A DNA stretch of 64,000 nucleotides from Nocardiopsis ganjiahuensis DSM 45031 (lineage in GTDB: Bacteria > Actinomycetota > Actinomycetes > Streptosporangiales > Streptosporangiaceae), in contig NZ_ANBA01000009.1 in NCBI RefSeq assembly GCF_000341085.1, forward strand, positions 558,001-622,000, given 5' to 3'. The stretch's first letter is position 1; each line of letters opens with the position of its first letter. The notes below the pieces were generated by a model that did not search any database, was not told the DNA's origin, and saw only the letters and a program-made list of their open reading frames with translations. The position numbers were made by a program, and so were the translations under genes. Positions 42,272 to 53,892 of this stretch are shown here, in pieces.

Positions 42272-45088
42272 ATGGCTCCGGCCTCGATGGTCACGCCCGA
42301 CCCCGGTGACGAGAACGCACCGACCCAACGGATCGACCCCACCTCACCCACCACGCGAGTCAACCCGGCGGTGGGCGCCACGCGCTGGGTGACGCGCGTG
42401 TTCCGGCCGGGGGCGGCCCCACCGCCGGAGCCGCCACCGGGGACCCGTGCGGGCCCGCAGCAGGGGCAGCAGCCGGACGAGGGCCCCACGCGCGTCGTCC
42501 CCCCCGGGTCCTCCCCCGGCGCCGGCAGCGACCACACCACGGTCCTGCCCGGCGGCGCGGACGCCCCGGGCAGCGCCGCGGGCGGCACCCGGGTGCAACC
42601 GCCCGCCTCCCCCACCACGGCCCTGGGCGCCGACCTCTCCGCGGGCCGCCCCGCCCGACGCCCCACCGTGGGCGCACCCGGCTCCCCCGAGGGCCGCACC
42701 CCGTGGTGGCGTGTGCTCTTCGGCCCCCTCCTGGACTGGATGGCGCGCCTGGTCTCGCGCGCGGTGGTGGGCCCCGCGGGCGATCTCGACTACGCCGTCC
42801 CCGCCGAGCTCCGCCGCCGCTACCAGATCCTGGACCACATCGGCGCGGGCGGGGAGGCCGTCGTCTACCTGGCCGAACCCACCGACTCCCCAGGACGCCG
42901 GCTCGCTCTGAAGGTGTACCGGCCCGGCCACGACATCAACCGCGAACTCCTGGACCGGCTGCGCGCCCGGGGCACCGCCTCCCCGCACACCCCCGCCATC
43001 CAGGGATACGGGACCGCCACCAGTTCCTGGGGCGAGGAGCTGGCCTGGGAGGCCCAGGAGTACTTCTCCCTCGGCACCCTGCGCGAGGTCATCAACCAGT
43101 CACCCCTGGACGACGAGCGCGCCGGTGCCGTGGTCCGCGCCGTCGCCGACTGCCTGCACCACTGGCAGAGCGAGCTCCAGCACAACCACACCGACGTCAA
43201 GCCCGAGAACCTCCTGGTCCGCTCCCTGGACCCGCCGGTGGTCGCGCTCACCGACTTCGGCGGTGCCGTGCGCGCCACCATGAGCCGCGTCTACGGCGGT
43301 CAGGCCATCACCGAGGACTACGCCGCCCCCGAGGTGATCGAGGGCCGCCGTGAGGCCCCCGCCGCATGGTGGTCGCTGGGTGTGATGGTGCACGAACTCA
43401 CCACCGGCCGCCGCCCCGAGCGCGGCGGGAACTGGCTGACCGCCCGCAACACCGAGGTGGACATCTCGGCGATCACCGACGAGCGCTGGCGCCTGCTCGC
43501 CCGCGGCCTGCTCACCCTCTCCCCCTCCACCCGCTGGGGGCACGACGAGGTCGCCGCCTGGCTCGCGGGCGAGCGTCCGCCGATCCGCACCGCCAGCCGC
43601 CTGCGCCCCATCAACTTCGCCGGGGCCTCCCACGAGGACCCGCCCAGCCTCGCCTTCGACCTGCTCGACCGCTCCGACACCGGCGCGATGTGGCTGCGCA
43701 GCCACTGGTCGGAGCTGCGCACCTGGCTGGACCGCGAGGTCAGCGACTACACCTTCGACCGCGCCTACCTGACCGGGCTCGACGCCCGGCCCGAACTCGC
43801 ACACGTCGCGATCAGCGCACTGGCCGCCCGCTACGTGCCGGGGATGCCGCCGCGCTTCCGCGGCCACGAGATCAGCGCCGACGGGCTCCTGGCCCTGGCC
43901 ACCGGCGAGGCCAGCCGCCACGCGGTCGTGCGCGAGGCCGTGGAGTCGGGCGTGGTGGGCCTGGGCTCCCAGCACTGGTGCCCGCACCCCGGCTGCCGCT
44001 CCGGCGGTTCGGGGCGGTGCGCACTGCTGGAACGCGTCCAGCACGAGGTCCCGCTGCTGATGAAGCGCGTGCACGAAACCCTGGAGCGGGTGACGGCCTC
44101 GGGCCCCGACGCGCCCCGGTCCCCCGCCTCCCACGAGATCGACTCCACCTGGGCGCGGGCCGTCGAGCTGGTGCTGGTCCCCGAGACCGCGGCCCAGCAC
44201 CGGTCGCTGCTGCGCCGCCAGTCCTGGCACCCCAGCCAGCGCAGCTCCGCACCGAACGCGCCCTGGTGGCTGGAGCAGCGCAAGACCGCCCTGCGCGACG
44301 GCGGTGAACAGCTGGCCGGCCGCGCCGCGATGCTCACCGCACTCCTGCTGCTGCCCGAGGCCGACCGGATCGGCGGCGCGATCGCCGAGCGCGAGCGCGC
44401 CGACGGCAAGGCGCGCCGCCAGGACCGGTGGGCCTCTCTGGCCGGTTCGGCGCGCGATCGCTGGGAGAGCACCCAGGAGAAGGTGTCCACGGCCAAGCAG
44501 CGCCGGGCGGAGGCCGCCACCACACGGCCCGACCACCCGGTGGTCCCCGGCGACCAGGGCTTCGGCACCCCCACCCGGCCGCAGGAACCCGCGACGGCCA
44601 AGGAGAAGCGTCGGCAGGACAAGGCCGCTCGCCGGGTCGAGAAGACCATGGGCCAGATCCAGCGCGCGATGAAGGCGGGCAAGTGCCGCCGCTTCGCCTA
44701 CCCGGCCGCCCTGTTGGGCCTGGTGGACGGCCTGGGCCGGGCGCTGCGCCCCGAGGAGGGCTTCTTCCCCGAGAGCGTGTTCGTGACCGACACCTACACC
44801 GGCCTGCTGGAGTTCAGCGACAACCCGCTGGCCGAGGGGGCCGCCGCGCTCACCGGGCTGCTGCCCGGCGGGATCGGCGCGTCCTGGTGGTTGCCGGTGC
44901 TGCTGTCGATCACGCTGCTGGTACTGGGCCGCACCGCCGCGAAGTCCACGGTCAAGGCCCGGCGCCGGCTGGGCGCCTTCCGCCTGGCGGTGGCGGGTTC
45001 ACTGGTGATGCTGGTGGTGTTGCTGTCGACGGGTCTGCTGGCCCTGGGATCCGGTGTGCTCATCCCGCTGGACGGCCTGCTCGGCTGA
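42272..45088 (+). CDS. Large membrane-anchored Ser/Thr kinase-like protein
   Basis: The 938-residue protein opens with a Pro/Thr-rich stretch (about 1–140), then a protein-kinase domain (about 180–440). Visible motifs: G-loop IGAGGEAVVYL (about 189–199), ALKVY lysine (about 213), HTD at 306–308 in place of HRD with VKPENLLV after it, DFG in ALTDFGGAV and YAAPEVIE for APE. A central region follows with a Cys/His cluster (WCPHPGCRSGGSGRC), then Lys/Arg/Glu-rich coiled-coil stretches (about 720–800) and two C-terminal membrane segments (about 870–935). The catalytic Asp is kept but the preceding Arg is Thr, so it may be RD-independent. The start is uncertain (42272 or ATG 42287). Neighbours give no partner. 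Confidence 0.82.
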   Translation: MAPASMVTPDPGDENAPTQRIDPTSPTTRVNPAVGATRWVTRVFRPGAAPPPEPPPGTRAGPQQGQQPDEGPTRVVPPGSSPGAGSDHTTVLPGGADAPGSAAGGTRVQPPASPTTALGADLSAGRPARRPTVGAPGSPEGRTPWWRVLFGPLLDWMARLVSRAVVGPAGDLDYAVPAELRRRYQILDHIGAGGEAVVYLAEPTDSPGRRLALKVYRPGHDINRELLDRLRARGTASPHTPAIQGYGTATSSWGEELAWEAQEYFSLGTLREVINQSPLDDERAGAVVRAVADCLHHWQSELQHNHTDVKPENLLVRSLDPPVVALTDFGGAVRATMSRVYGGQAITEDYAAPEVIEGRREAPAAWWSLGVMVHELTTGRRPERGGNWLTARNTEVDISAITDERWRLLARGLLTLSPSTRWGHDEVAAWLAGERPPIRTASRLRPINFAGASHEDPPSLAFDLLDRSDTGAMWLRSHWSELRTWLDREVSDYTFDRAYLTGLDARPELAHVAISALAARYVPGMPPRFRGHEISADGLLALATGEASRHAVVREAVESGVVGLGSQHWCPHPGCRSGGSGRCALLERVQHEVPLLMKRVHETLERVTASGPDAPRSPASHEIDSTWARAVELVLVPETAAQHRSLLRRQSWHPSQRSSAPNAPWWLEQRKTALRDGGEQLAGRAAMLTALLLLPEADRIGGAIAERERADGKARRQDRWASLAGSARDRWESTQEKVSTAKQRRAEAATTRPDHPVVPGDQGFGTPTRPQEPATAKEKRRQDKAARRVEKTMGQIQRAMKAGKCRRFAYPAALLGLVDGLGRALRPEEGFFPESVFVTDTYTGLLEFSDNPLAEGAAALTGLLPGGIGASWWLPVLLSITLLVLGRTAAKSTVKARRRLGAFRLAVAGSLVMLVVLLSTGLLALGSGVLIPLDGLLG

Positions 45089-45238
45089 GCACGCCGGGGC
45101 GTGCGAGCCGTCAGCGCAGCGCCGCGGGTCGGTGCCGCCGCCGGGGTCCACCGGGGCGGGCGAGCCGTCGGGGCGACCCGGGCACGCTATGATCTCCCGG
45201 TTCGGCAGCGTGCCGAACCGTGGGAGAAGGGTGTACAG

Positions 45239-46156
45239 GTGGGCGAGGTGTTCGAGCTGCGTGCCGGTGAGTACCGGGCGCGAATCGACCGGACCGGTGC
45301 CGGACTGCAGGCGCTCACCTGGCGGGAACGGGACCTGGTCTGGCCCTACACCCGACCGCGGGGCCCCGTCGCCTCCCAGGGGCAGCTGCTGGCCCCGTGG
45401 CCCAACCGGGTCGCCTCGGCCCGCTACGCCTTCGGGGGCACCGAGTACCGGCTGGACGCCAACGACCCGGCCACCGGCTCCGCCATCCACGGCCTGGTCA
45501 GCGAGACGGAGTGGGCACCGGTCCAGGAGTCCGAGGAGGCCGTGACCCTGCGGCTGGACTTCCCCGGCACCCCCGGATACCCGTTCCCTCTGGAGCTGAC
45601 CGCCACGTACCGGCTGGCGTCCGAGGGGCTGACCGTCACCACCACGGCGCGCAACACGGGGACCTCCGACGCCCCGTTCGGGCTGGGCTTCCACCCGTAC
45701 CTCACCCTGGGCACCCCGCTGCGGGAGCTGGCCGAACGGGGCGAGGTCACCGTGGCCGCCACCGTCGGCAGCCACCAGCCCACCGACGACAAGCTGACAC
45801 CCGTGGGCGCCCCCCAGCCGGTGGCCGGCACCGAGTTCGACCTGCGCCCGCCCGGCCGCCCCCTGGGAAACACGGTGCTGGACACCGCCTTCACCGGCCT
45901 CGACCGCGACGACGACCGCGCCTGGGTGCACCTGAGCGGCCCCGAACACCGGGTGTCCCTGTGGTCCGGCGCCGGTTTCGACTGGCTCCAGCTGTTCAGC
46001 TCCGACACGCTCAGCGGCGGGCTCCACCGCGCCCACCTGGCCGCCGAACCCATGACCTGCCCGCCCAACGCCCTCAACAGCGGCACGGACCTCATCGTCC
46101 TGGGCCCCGAGGAGAGCGCCGAGCGGTCCTTCGGCATCCTCGCCGAGCGGCTCTGA
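45239..46156 (+). CDS. Aldose 1-epimerase family protein
   Basis: Aldose 1-epimerases (mutarotases) interconvert anomers of sugars. The 305-residue protein has LLAPWPNRVASARYAFGG, SAIHGLVSETEW (active-site His), GLGFHPYLTLG (second His) and a C-terminal acidic residue region EPMTCPPNALNSG. The set corresponds to the galactose-mutarotase-like superfamily. The GTG at 45239 has GAAGG eight bases upstream. It converges with the MobA-like gene (28-bp gap). Confidence 0.93.
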   Translation: MGEVFELRAGEYRARIDRTGAGLQALTWRERDLVWPYTRPRGPVASQGQLLAPWPNRVASARYAFGGTEYRLDANDPATGSAIHGLVSETEWAPVQESEEAVTLRLDFPGTPGYPFPLELTATYRLASEGLTVTTTARNTGTSDAPFGLGFHPYLTLGTPLRELAERGEVTVAATVGSHQPTDDKLTPVGAPQPVAGTEFDLRPPGRPLGNTVLDTAFTGLDRDDDRAWVHLSGPEHRVSLWSGAGFDWLQLFSSDTLSGGLHRAHLAAEPMTCPPNALNSGTDLIVLGPEESAERSFGILAERL

Positions 46157-46183
46157 GAAGGACCCGCGCCGAACCCTCGGCCA

Positions 46184-46822
46184 TCACCCGGGCTGAACGC
46201 CCCTGAGCATGTCCGTCAGCCGCGCCAGGTCCTCTTCGGTGTCGATGTCCTCGGGGCTGGCGATGTCGTCGCAGGCGACCGCGGTGACCAGGTGGGAGTA
46301 GGCGCGCAGGAAGGGCCGGGCGCCCACGTCCTGTTCGGCCATGGAGTAGACCGTGGACCAGTGTTCGCGGCCCAGCATCACCGGGTTGCGGGGGTTTCCG
46401 TTGTACGTGGCCACCGCGGCGCGGGCACCCAGTTCGAAGGCCTCCACCAGGCGTCGGACCGCCTCCGCCGTCACCAGGGGCTGGTCCGCGAGCGCGACCA
46501 GCAGGGCGTCGACGGTGTCGGGCATGGCGTCGATCCCGGCGCGGAGCGACGAACCCATACCGGTGGCCCAGTCGGGGTTGTGCACCGTGAGGGCACCGGG
46601 CACGGTGGTGTCGGCGGCACCCAGGACCGCCAGTACCGGAACGCAGCCGCCGTCGGTCAGGGTGCGTACACCCCGGTCGACGAGGCGTTCACCGCCGAGT
46701 TCGACCAGGGCCTTGGGGCGGCCGAGTCTGCTCCCCGATCCGGCGGCCAGCAGTAGGCCGGCCACCAGGCTCGTGTGCCTCGTCCCCTCGGTTCCCCTGT
46801 CCTTCGGCTCCCCAGTACCCAT
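46184..46822 (-). CDS. MobA/MocA-like nucleotidyltransferase
   Basis: The 212-residue protein has the NTP-transferase signature LAAGSGSRLGRPKAL (about 25–39), the metal-binding ALLVALADQPLVT (about 104–116) and PRNPVMLGREHW. This is the MocA/CTP:molybdopterin cytidylyltransferase-like family, which finishes molybdenum cofactors for hydroxylases. It lies next to xdhC on the same strand, supporting that role, though no molybdenum enzyme gene is in the window. Confidence 0.88.
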   Translation of the reverse strand: MGTGEPKDRGTEGTRHTSLVAGLLLAAGSGSRLGRPKALVELGGERLVDRGVRTLTDGGCVPVLAVLGAADTTVPGALTVHNPDWATGMGSSLRAGIDAMPDTVDALLVALADQPLVTAEAVRRLVEAFELGARAAVATYNGNPRNPVMLGREHWSTVYSMAEQDVGARPFLRAYSHLVTAVACDDIASPEDIDTEEDLARLTDMLRGVQPG

Positions 46823-46947
46823 GACGCGATGATGCCACGGACGGGGTTCCCGGATGGCCCGCCTGGCTCAGACCGTGCACAAGAATCGGGACCCGGTTCC
46901 AGGGACACCACTTTGAACTGGTGTTTCTCCATCGGAACGGTTTCGGT

Positions 46948-48114
46948 TCACCTCTTGGCTTGACCGAATCCGGCCGGAATCAGCGGGGCGCTGGGCGTGT
47001 CACGGTGGATCCTGCCGCTGGTCTCTCGCAGGGCCCGGCCGCTCCCACCCCACCTGGTCTGCACGAGCTCGGCGGCGATGGACACCGCCGTCTCCTCCGG
47101 GGTCCGGGCCCCCAGGTCGAGACCGATCGGCGAGTGCAGCCGCTCCAGCGCCTCCTCGTCCACGCCGGCCTCACGCAACCGCTCGAGACGGTCCTCGTGG
47201 GTGCGCCGCGAACCCATCGCGCCGATGTACCCGGCCCGGGTGGTCAGCGCCCTCTTCAGGACCGGCACGTCGAACTTGGGGTCGTGGGTGAGCACGCAGA
47301 TCGCGGTGCGCTGGTCGATCTCGTCGGCGATCTCGTCCAGGAACACGTGCGGCCACTTGACCACCACCTCCTCGGCGGTGGGGAAGCGCTTGGGGGTGGC
47401 GAACACCGGGCGGGCGTCGCACACCGTCACCCGGTAGCCCAGGTAGGTGCCGAGGTCGGCCACCGCGGCCGCGAAGTCGATGGCGCCGAACACCAGCATG
47501 CGGGGCGCCGGGGCGAACGACTGGACGAACACCTCCAGCTCGTCGCCGCGACGCTGGCCGTCCGTGCCGTAGTGCAGCAGGCCCGTGCTGCCCTGGGCGA
47601 GCATGCCGCGCACGTCGTCGTCCAGGGCGGCGGCCAGGCGCTCACAGCCCTCCCCCAGATCGCCTTCGGCGTGGCCGGGCCACACCACACGGCGGCGGCC
47701 GACCCGGCCGGCGTCCGAGGGGTCGGACACGATCGTGGCCACCGCGACCGGCTGGTGCTCGTCGATGGCGCCGAGCACCGAACCCAGCTGCGCGTAGGTC
47801 TCCCTGCTGACCGGCTCGATGAACAGGTGCAGAGTTCCGCCGCAGGTCAGGCCGACGCTGAAGGCGTCCTCGTCGCTGACCCCGTAGGTGCGGCGGACCG
47901 GGACCCCGGTACGGATGGCCTCCAGGGCCTCCTCGTAGACGGCGCCCTCCACACAGCCGCCCGACACACTGCCGGTGACCTCCCCCGAGGCGTTCACCAG
48001 CATGGCCGCGCCCGCGTCTCTGGGCGCGCTCTTGTAGGTGTCGACGACCGTGGCCACGGCGAAGGTCTCCCCCGAGCGGTACAGCTCGGACACAGACGAT
48101 CGGACATCACGCAT
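46948..48114 (-). CDS. XdhC/CoxI family molybdenum enzyme maturation protein
   Basis: XdhC proteins bind sulfurated molybdenum cofactor and deliver it to xanthine dehydrogenase-type enzymes. From the ATG at 48114 (AGAGGTG upstream) it is 388 residues. The N-terminal XdhC domain (about 7–75) has TVVDTYKSAPRDAGAAMLV and GSVSGGCVEGAVYEEA with the conserved cysteine. The C-terminal Rossmann domain (about 205–345) has MLVFGAIDFAAAVADLGTYL and YIGAMGSRRTHEDRL. Same strand as the MobA-like gene (125-bp gap). Confidence 0.92.
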   Translation of the reverse strand: MRDVRSSVSELYRSGETFAVATVVDTYKSAPRDAGAAMLVNASGEVTGSVSGGCVEGAVYEEALEAIRTGVPVRRTYGVSDEDAFSVGLTCGGTLHLFIEPVSRETYAQLGSVLGAIDEHQPVAVATIVSDPSDAGRVGRRRVVWPGHAEGDLGEGCERLAAALDDDVRGMLAQGSTGLLHYGTDGQRRGDELEVFVQSFAPAPRMLVFGAIDFAAAVADLGTYLGYRVTVCDARPVFATPKRFPTAEEVVVKWPHVFLDEIADEIDQRTAICVLTHDPKFDVPVLKRALTTRAGYIGAMGSRRTHEDRLERLREAGVDEEALERLHSPIGLDLGARTPEETAVSIAAELVQTRWGGSGRALRETSGRIHRDTPSAPLIPAGFGQAKR

Positions 48115-48204
48115 GCGGCACCTCTTCCACGACTCCCTACGACGGGCTCCACCGGTCGGCACGTGGTCCCCGGTACCAACCTATGTGCCCAAGACAACAC
48201 GGAA

Positions 48205-48235
48205 GAGCCCCCGTTTCTCCAGGAAACGAGGGCTC
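48205..48235 (-). terminator. Hairpin after the PH-domain gene
   Basis: Arms 48205–48217 and 48223–48235 pair at 12 of 13 positions with a TCCAG loop. It begins 28 nt after the stop of the PH-domain gene, closing the riboflavin operon. Confidence 0.75.
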
Positions 48236-48262
48236 GATTCGGTTTCGTCTACGAAGCCGGCT

Positions 48263-48760
48263 CTACGAACCGGGGTGTCCGGGCTCCTCGCCCTCACCGA
48301 GGGACAGCAGGGAACGGAACTCCGCCAGGTTGCGCCGGGCGAGCTCACCGTCGGTGCTCTGGATACCCATCACCGGCAGCGACGTGCCGTCGGACAGGTC
48401 CAGCGAGGGCCAGGGCTCCCCGACCGGCATCCGGATGTCCAGGACCTCCGGCCAGGCCAGGTGGTGGGTGCGGATGCCGTTGACGACGATCACGTTGCGC
48501 TCCGTGGCGGTCAGCCGGGGGCGGGCCAGCATGTGCAGCCCGGCGGCCACCGCGAGCCCGAGCCCCACGACCAGGAGGCGGTCCAGCAGCCGCCAGTCCT
48601 CGGGCAGGATCGCGGCGAGCACCACCATGGTCGCCACGATGAGCAGGCCCAGGCCGTAGGCGACCAGCCGTACCGCCCGGGGCCGCCAGGTCACCGGCAG
48701 GACCGGCTTCTTCGACGCCTCGTCCACAGGTTGTTCCCTCGTCCGCACCAACTGCTCCAT
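48263..48760 (-). CDS. PH-domain membrane protein downstream of ribH
   Basis: A 165-residue protein with two membrane segments (about 31–52 and 60–78) followed by a bacterial PH-like domain containing RLTATERNVIVVNGIRTHHL, WPEVLDIRMP and FRSLLSLGEGEE. Such PH proteins are coded next to ribH in many actinobacteria; function is unknown. It lies 71 bp after ribH and is probably co-transcribed with it. Confidence 0.88.
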   Translation of the reverse strand: MEQLVRTREQPVDEASKKPVLPVTWRPRAVRLVAYGLGLLIVATMVVLAAILPEDWRLLDRLLVVGLGLAVAAGLHMLARPRLTATERNVIVVNGIRTHHLAWPEVLDIRMPVGEPWPSLDLSDGTSLPVMGIQSTDGELARRNLAEFRSLLSLGEGEEPGHPGS

Positions 48761-48831
48761 CCGTGTCCACGCGCTCAGGCGTGACTCCCACCGGCCCCGA
48801 CTCGTCGGTCGCGTGCGCCAGGAGGTCGGTG

Positions 48832-50718
<1,887 letters not shown>

Positions 50719-50800
50719 TCCCGCTCCTGAAGGTACGTCGTGGGTGGTTCTCGGTGGGTGGCAGCGCGGTGGTGGCGCGGGTGTGCGCGCCGGGGGCGAC

Positions 50801-51457
50801 CTAGCGGTCGGCCCGGGCCTGCGTACCCTCCTGGGCGCGGATCCGGGCGACCGCGGTGATGCGTTCCACGTACTTGGCGATGACGTCCACCTCGATGTTG
50901 ACGATGGCGCCGACCGCCAGACCGCCCAGGGTCGTGGCCTCCAGGGTGGCCGGGATGAGGCTGACCTCGAAGTACTCGTCCTTGGCGCCGGGGGCGCTCA
51001 CGGCGGAGACGGTGAGGCTGGTGCCGTCCACGGTGATGGACCCCTTCTCCACCACGTACGGGGAGAGCTCCGGGGGCATGCCGAAACGTAGAACGTCCCA
51101 GTTGTCACCGGGATTCCGGGACAGGAGCGTGGCGGTGCCGTCGACGTGCCCCTGGACGATGTGGCCGCCCAGGCGGGTGTCGGTGCGGGTGGCGCGCTCG
51201 AGGTTCACGGGGGCGCCGGGGGTGAGGTCGCCGAGGTTGGAGCGGTCCAGGGACTCCTTCATCACGTCCGCGGTGAAGGTGCCCTCGCCCTGGCCGACGA
51301 CGGTCAGGCACACGCCGTTGACCGAGATGGAGTCGCCGTGCTTGGCATCGGAACTGACCAGGGGTCCGTGCACGGTGAGCAGAGCGGCTTCGCCTCCGGC
51401 CCCGGCCGACTCGATGGAGGTGACCTTGCCGAGCTCTTCCACGATTCCGGTGAACAC
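50801..51457 (-). CDS. ribE: Riboflavin synthase alpha chain
   Basis: Riboflavin synthase dismutates two lumazines. The 218-residue protein starts [16 protein letters not shown] and contains both barrel repeats, [10 protein letters not shown] and [12 protein letters not shown], plus [16 protein letters not shown] start with GAAGGGA upstream. First gene behind the FMN riboswitch. The sister gene ribD is not in the operon or elsewhere in the window. Confidence 0.97.
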   Translation of the reverse strand: MFTGIVEELGKVTSIESAGAGGEAALLTVHGPLVSSDAKHGDSISVNGVCLTVVGQGEGTFTADVMKESLDRSNLGDLTPGAPVNLERATRTDTRLGGHIVQGHVDGTATLLSRNPGDNWDVLRFGMPPELSPYVVEKGSITVDGTSLTVSAVSAPGAKDEYFEVSLIPATLEATTLGGLAVGAIVNIEVDVIAKYVERITAVARIRAQEGTQARADR

Positions 51458-51584
51458 GCCCTACATCCCTTCGCCTGGTACGGCTCCGGGGAAAAGGTGC
51501 GCGGAAAACGGGTCCACGACAAGGGCGTCACTGGACGCCGACGCCAAAGGGTTGGCACGGCTCAGATCCGCCCCAACGCGTACT

Positions 51585-51704
51585 GCCTCCCATCCGGACT
51601 TTAACCGTCGGTACCGGAATTCCACCGGTTCAACCGGTCGATGGACTCGACCGGGTCGCGGACTATCACCGCCGGTTCGGACTTTCACCGACCCCGGAGC
51701 ACGC
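51585..51704 (-). ncRNA. FMN riboswitch (RFN element) upstream of ribE
   Basis: Read on the minus strand, this ~120-nt segment carries the conserved FMN-riboswitch blocks: GTCGGTGAAAGTCCGAACC, GTGATAGTCCGCGACCC, a variable hairpin (GGTCGAGTCCATCGACC), GGTTGAACCGGTGGAATTCC and CCGACGGTTAAAGTCCGGAT. The paired outer stem CTCCGGGG/… and all junction bases match the family. It lies ~130 nt before the ribE start; a small hairpin (51543–51556) may belong to the expression platform. It should repress ribE–ribBA–ribH when FMN is abundant. Confidence 0.95.
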
Positions 51705-51776
51705 GTTTGACTGTTGTCTAAACGATCATGATCTTAACCCCTCGGTAGCCTGGGCGCATAGCCGGTGTGACGGGAT

Positions 51777-52880
51777 TCATGTCCGGTCGCCCTCCCCGGC
51801 CCCGGAGGGGCGTTCGGGCGTCTCGGGGGCCTCCTCCGGCTCCCCGACCTCGCCCGATTCCTCCCCGGAGACGGCCTCGGGGCGGCCGGCCAGGCCGCTG
51901 CGCACGAACAGCTCCGGCGCGCCGTAGGCGGCCCAGAAGGCCATGGAGCCGTAGACCGCGAAGCCGGCCAGTGCCGCGGGCAGGCCGGCCAGGTTCCGGA
52001 AGAGCACCTGGTCCACGACCAGGATGAGCACGACCACGGAGATCCCGAGGACGAACCGGGCCACCCGCGCGGTGACGGTGCCCGCCGCGCTGTACCAGCC
52101 GCGCCGGTACAGCAGGGTGAACCCGAGGACGCCGCCCAGGAGCGCACCGGAGGTCGTGTAGAGGCCGGTCAGGGTGTACCCGGCCGGGTCGGCGGGGGTC
52201 GCTCCGATCCACTCCTCGGCGGGAACCGCCCAGCCGCCGCGCACGCCCAGCTGCCAGACGGTCGCCACCACGCAGGGCACCAGCGCGAAGGCGAGCAGGT
52301 AGGACACCCAGCGCACCGTGTCCAGGGAGCGCCACCAGGCCAGCACACGGTCCTCGTAGCGCAGGACCGCCCACAGGACGGCACCGCCGACCAGCAGGCC
52401 GACCACCACGTCGCTGATGAAGTGCGCGCCCAGGTAGATCCGGGAGAAGGCCACCAGGGCGATCACCGCGACGGCCGCCCACAGCAGGGAGCGGCGGCCC
52501 GACTTCGCCCCGAGATAGCCGTAGGCCACGACCGCGGCCTGGCTGTGTCCCGAGGGCATCCCGAAACTGCCGTGGTGGCTGTAGCCGGTGACCAGGGCGT
52601 CGAACCAGTAGGGCCTGGAGCCGTAGAACACCGATTTGAGCAGGTTGTTCACCACCGCCGAGGCGATGACCGCGACGAAGAGCCGTGATCCGATGCCCGC
52701 GTGGACGCTCCAGAAGACGGCGGCCATCAGGACGACGAGGACGCCCTGGGAGCCCAGGTGGGTGACGGCACCCAGCGGATGGGACAGCCACTCGCCCCAC
52801 CCCTGCAGCCAGCGGATCGCTGAGCTCTCCGCCTCCCACAGGGCGTCCATGGCCAGGTGCTCGGTGGTCCAAGCGTTCAC
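51777..52880 (-). CDS. PAP2 superfamily membrane phosphatase
   Basis: The 367-residue protein is polytopic with a complete PAP2 phosphatase signature: KSVFYGSRPYW (motif 1, about 82–92), MPSGHSQAA (motif 2, about 108–116) and SRIYLGAHFISD (motif 3, about 146–157). The C-terminal half has further membrane segments and an acidic tail. Undecaprenyl-pyrophosphate or phosphatidyl-lipid phosphatase activity is likely but unproven. It lies upstream of the riboswitch in the same direction and has its own candidate promoter. Confidence 0.93.
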   Translation of the reverse strand: MNAWTTEHLAMDALWEAESSAIRWLQGWGEWLSHPLGAVTHLGSQGVLVVLMAAVFWSVHAGIGSRLFVAVIASAVVNNLLKSVFYGSRPYWFDALVTGYSHHGSFGMPSGHSQAAVVAYGYLGAKSGRRSLLWAAVAVIALVAFSRIYLGAHFISDVVVGLLVGGAVLWAVLRYEDRVLAWWRSLDTVRWVSYLLAFALVPCVVATVWQLGVRGGWAVPAEEWIGATPADPAGYTLTGLYTTSGALLGGVLGFTLLYRRGWYSAAGTVTARVARFVLGISVVVLILVVDQVLFRNLAGLPAALAGFAVYGSMAFWAAYGAPELFVRSGLAGRPEAVSGEESGEVGEPEEAPETPERPSGAGEGDRT

Positions 52881-53007
52881 GCGTACTCCACAGGTCCGCG
52901 CCTGGCAACGCGCTCACGCCGCGCCGCTCCCCCGGACACGGGCGCGTCGGGCGCATGCAGGGGAAGACGGAGCCGCGACCAAGCGAAAATCAACGACTAC
53001 AGCGGGC

Positions 53008-53037
53008 AGCATAGGACGAACGGGGCCGCTGTGACCA
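53008..53037 (-). promoter_or_regulatory. Candidate PAP2 gene promoter
   Basis: On the minus strand TGGTCA (53037–53032), an 18-bp spacer and TATGCT (53013–53008) form a plausible pair, giving a ~120-nt leader. A stem-loop with 6-bp arms lies just upstream (53068–53085). Confidence 0.35.
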
Positions 53038-53156
53038 GGCCCACAGGCACGCCGCGCCGTGATCGTTACCCGAAGGTAGGTTCGGGCTCCGGGGGCAGGG
53101 CACGGGGGCACCGGTCGGGCACGGGCCGGGGTCCACAGCCCTCAGGGGAACACGGC

Positions 53157-53825
53157 TCAGGGGAGCTTGCTGGCCTTCCGGGCCTGGGCGCGCAGGGACT
53201 CGATGGCCTCGTCCGGGTTCTGGGCACCGTAGACGGCGGAACCGGCGACGAACACGTCCGCTCCGGCCTCGGCGGCGCGCTCGATGGTCTCGTCGCTCAC
53301 CCCGCCGTCGATCTGGAGCCAGACCGCGGCGTCCCGGCTGTCCAGGAGCTCACGGGCCTTGCGGATCTTGGGCAGCACCAGGTCCAGGAACTTCTGGCCG
53401 CCGAAGCCGGGCTCGACGGTCATGAGCAGGAGCATGTCCATCTCGCCGATGAGGTCCGCGTAGGGCTCGACCGGCTCGGCGGGGTTGAGGGCCAGGCCGG
53501 CGCGGGCGCCGTGCCTGCGGATCTCGCGCAGGGTGCGCACGGGGGCGCCGGCCGCCTTGGCGTGGATGGTGACGCTGCCCGCGCCCGCCTCGGCGTAGGC
53601 GGGGGCCCAGCGGTCGGGGTCCTCGATCATCAGATGGCAGTCCAGCGGCGTGGTGGTCGCCTTCAGGAGGGACTCCACGATGGGCAGGCCCAGGGTGAGG
53701 TTGGGGACGAAGTGACCGTCCATGACGTCGACGTGCAGCCAGTCCGCGCCGGGGACGGCGGCCGCCTCGTCGGCGAGGTGTGCGAAGTCGGCGCTGAGGA
53801 TGCTGGGAGAGATCTGAATTGCCAC
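53157..53825 (-). CDS. rpe: Ribulose-phosphate 3-epimerase
   Basis: Rpe interconverts ribulose 5-phosphate and xylulose 5-phosphate. The 222-residue TIM barrel has [55 protein letters not shown] and [11 protein letters not shown], all catalytic or phosphate-binding segments. The GTG at 53825 fits the family's N-terminus; no strong ribosome site is seen. It diverges from the NTF2-like gene. Confidence 0.97.
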   Translation of the reverse strand: MAIQISPSILSADFAHLADEAAAVPGADWLHVDVMDGHFVPNLTLGLPIVESLLKATTTPLDCHLMIEDPDRWAPAYAEAGAGSVTIHAKAAGAPVRTLREIRRHGARAGLALNPAEPVEPYADLIGEMDMLLLMTVEPGFGGQKFLDLVLPKIRKARELLDSRDAAVWLQIDGGVSDETIERAAEAGADVFVAGSAVYGAQNPDEAIESLRAQARKASKLP

Positions 53826-53892
53826 GTCAGCAGTGTATCCAGGCCGACTCGGGGCAGGTGTGCCACGGGGAGACATCGACCGAGGAGGCGCC

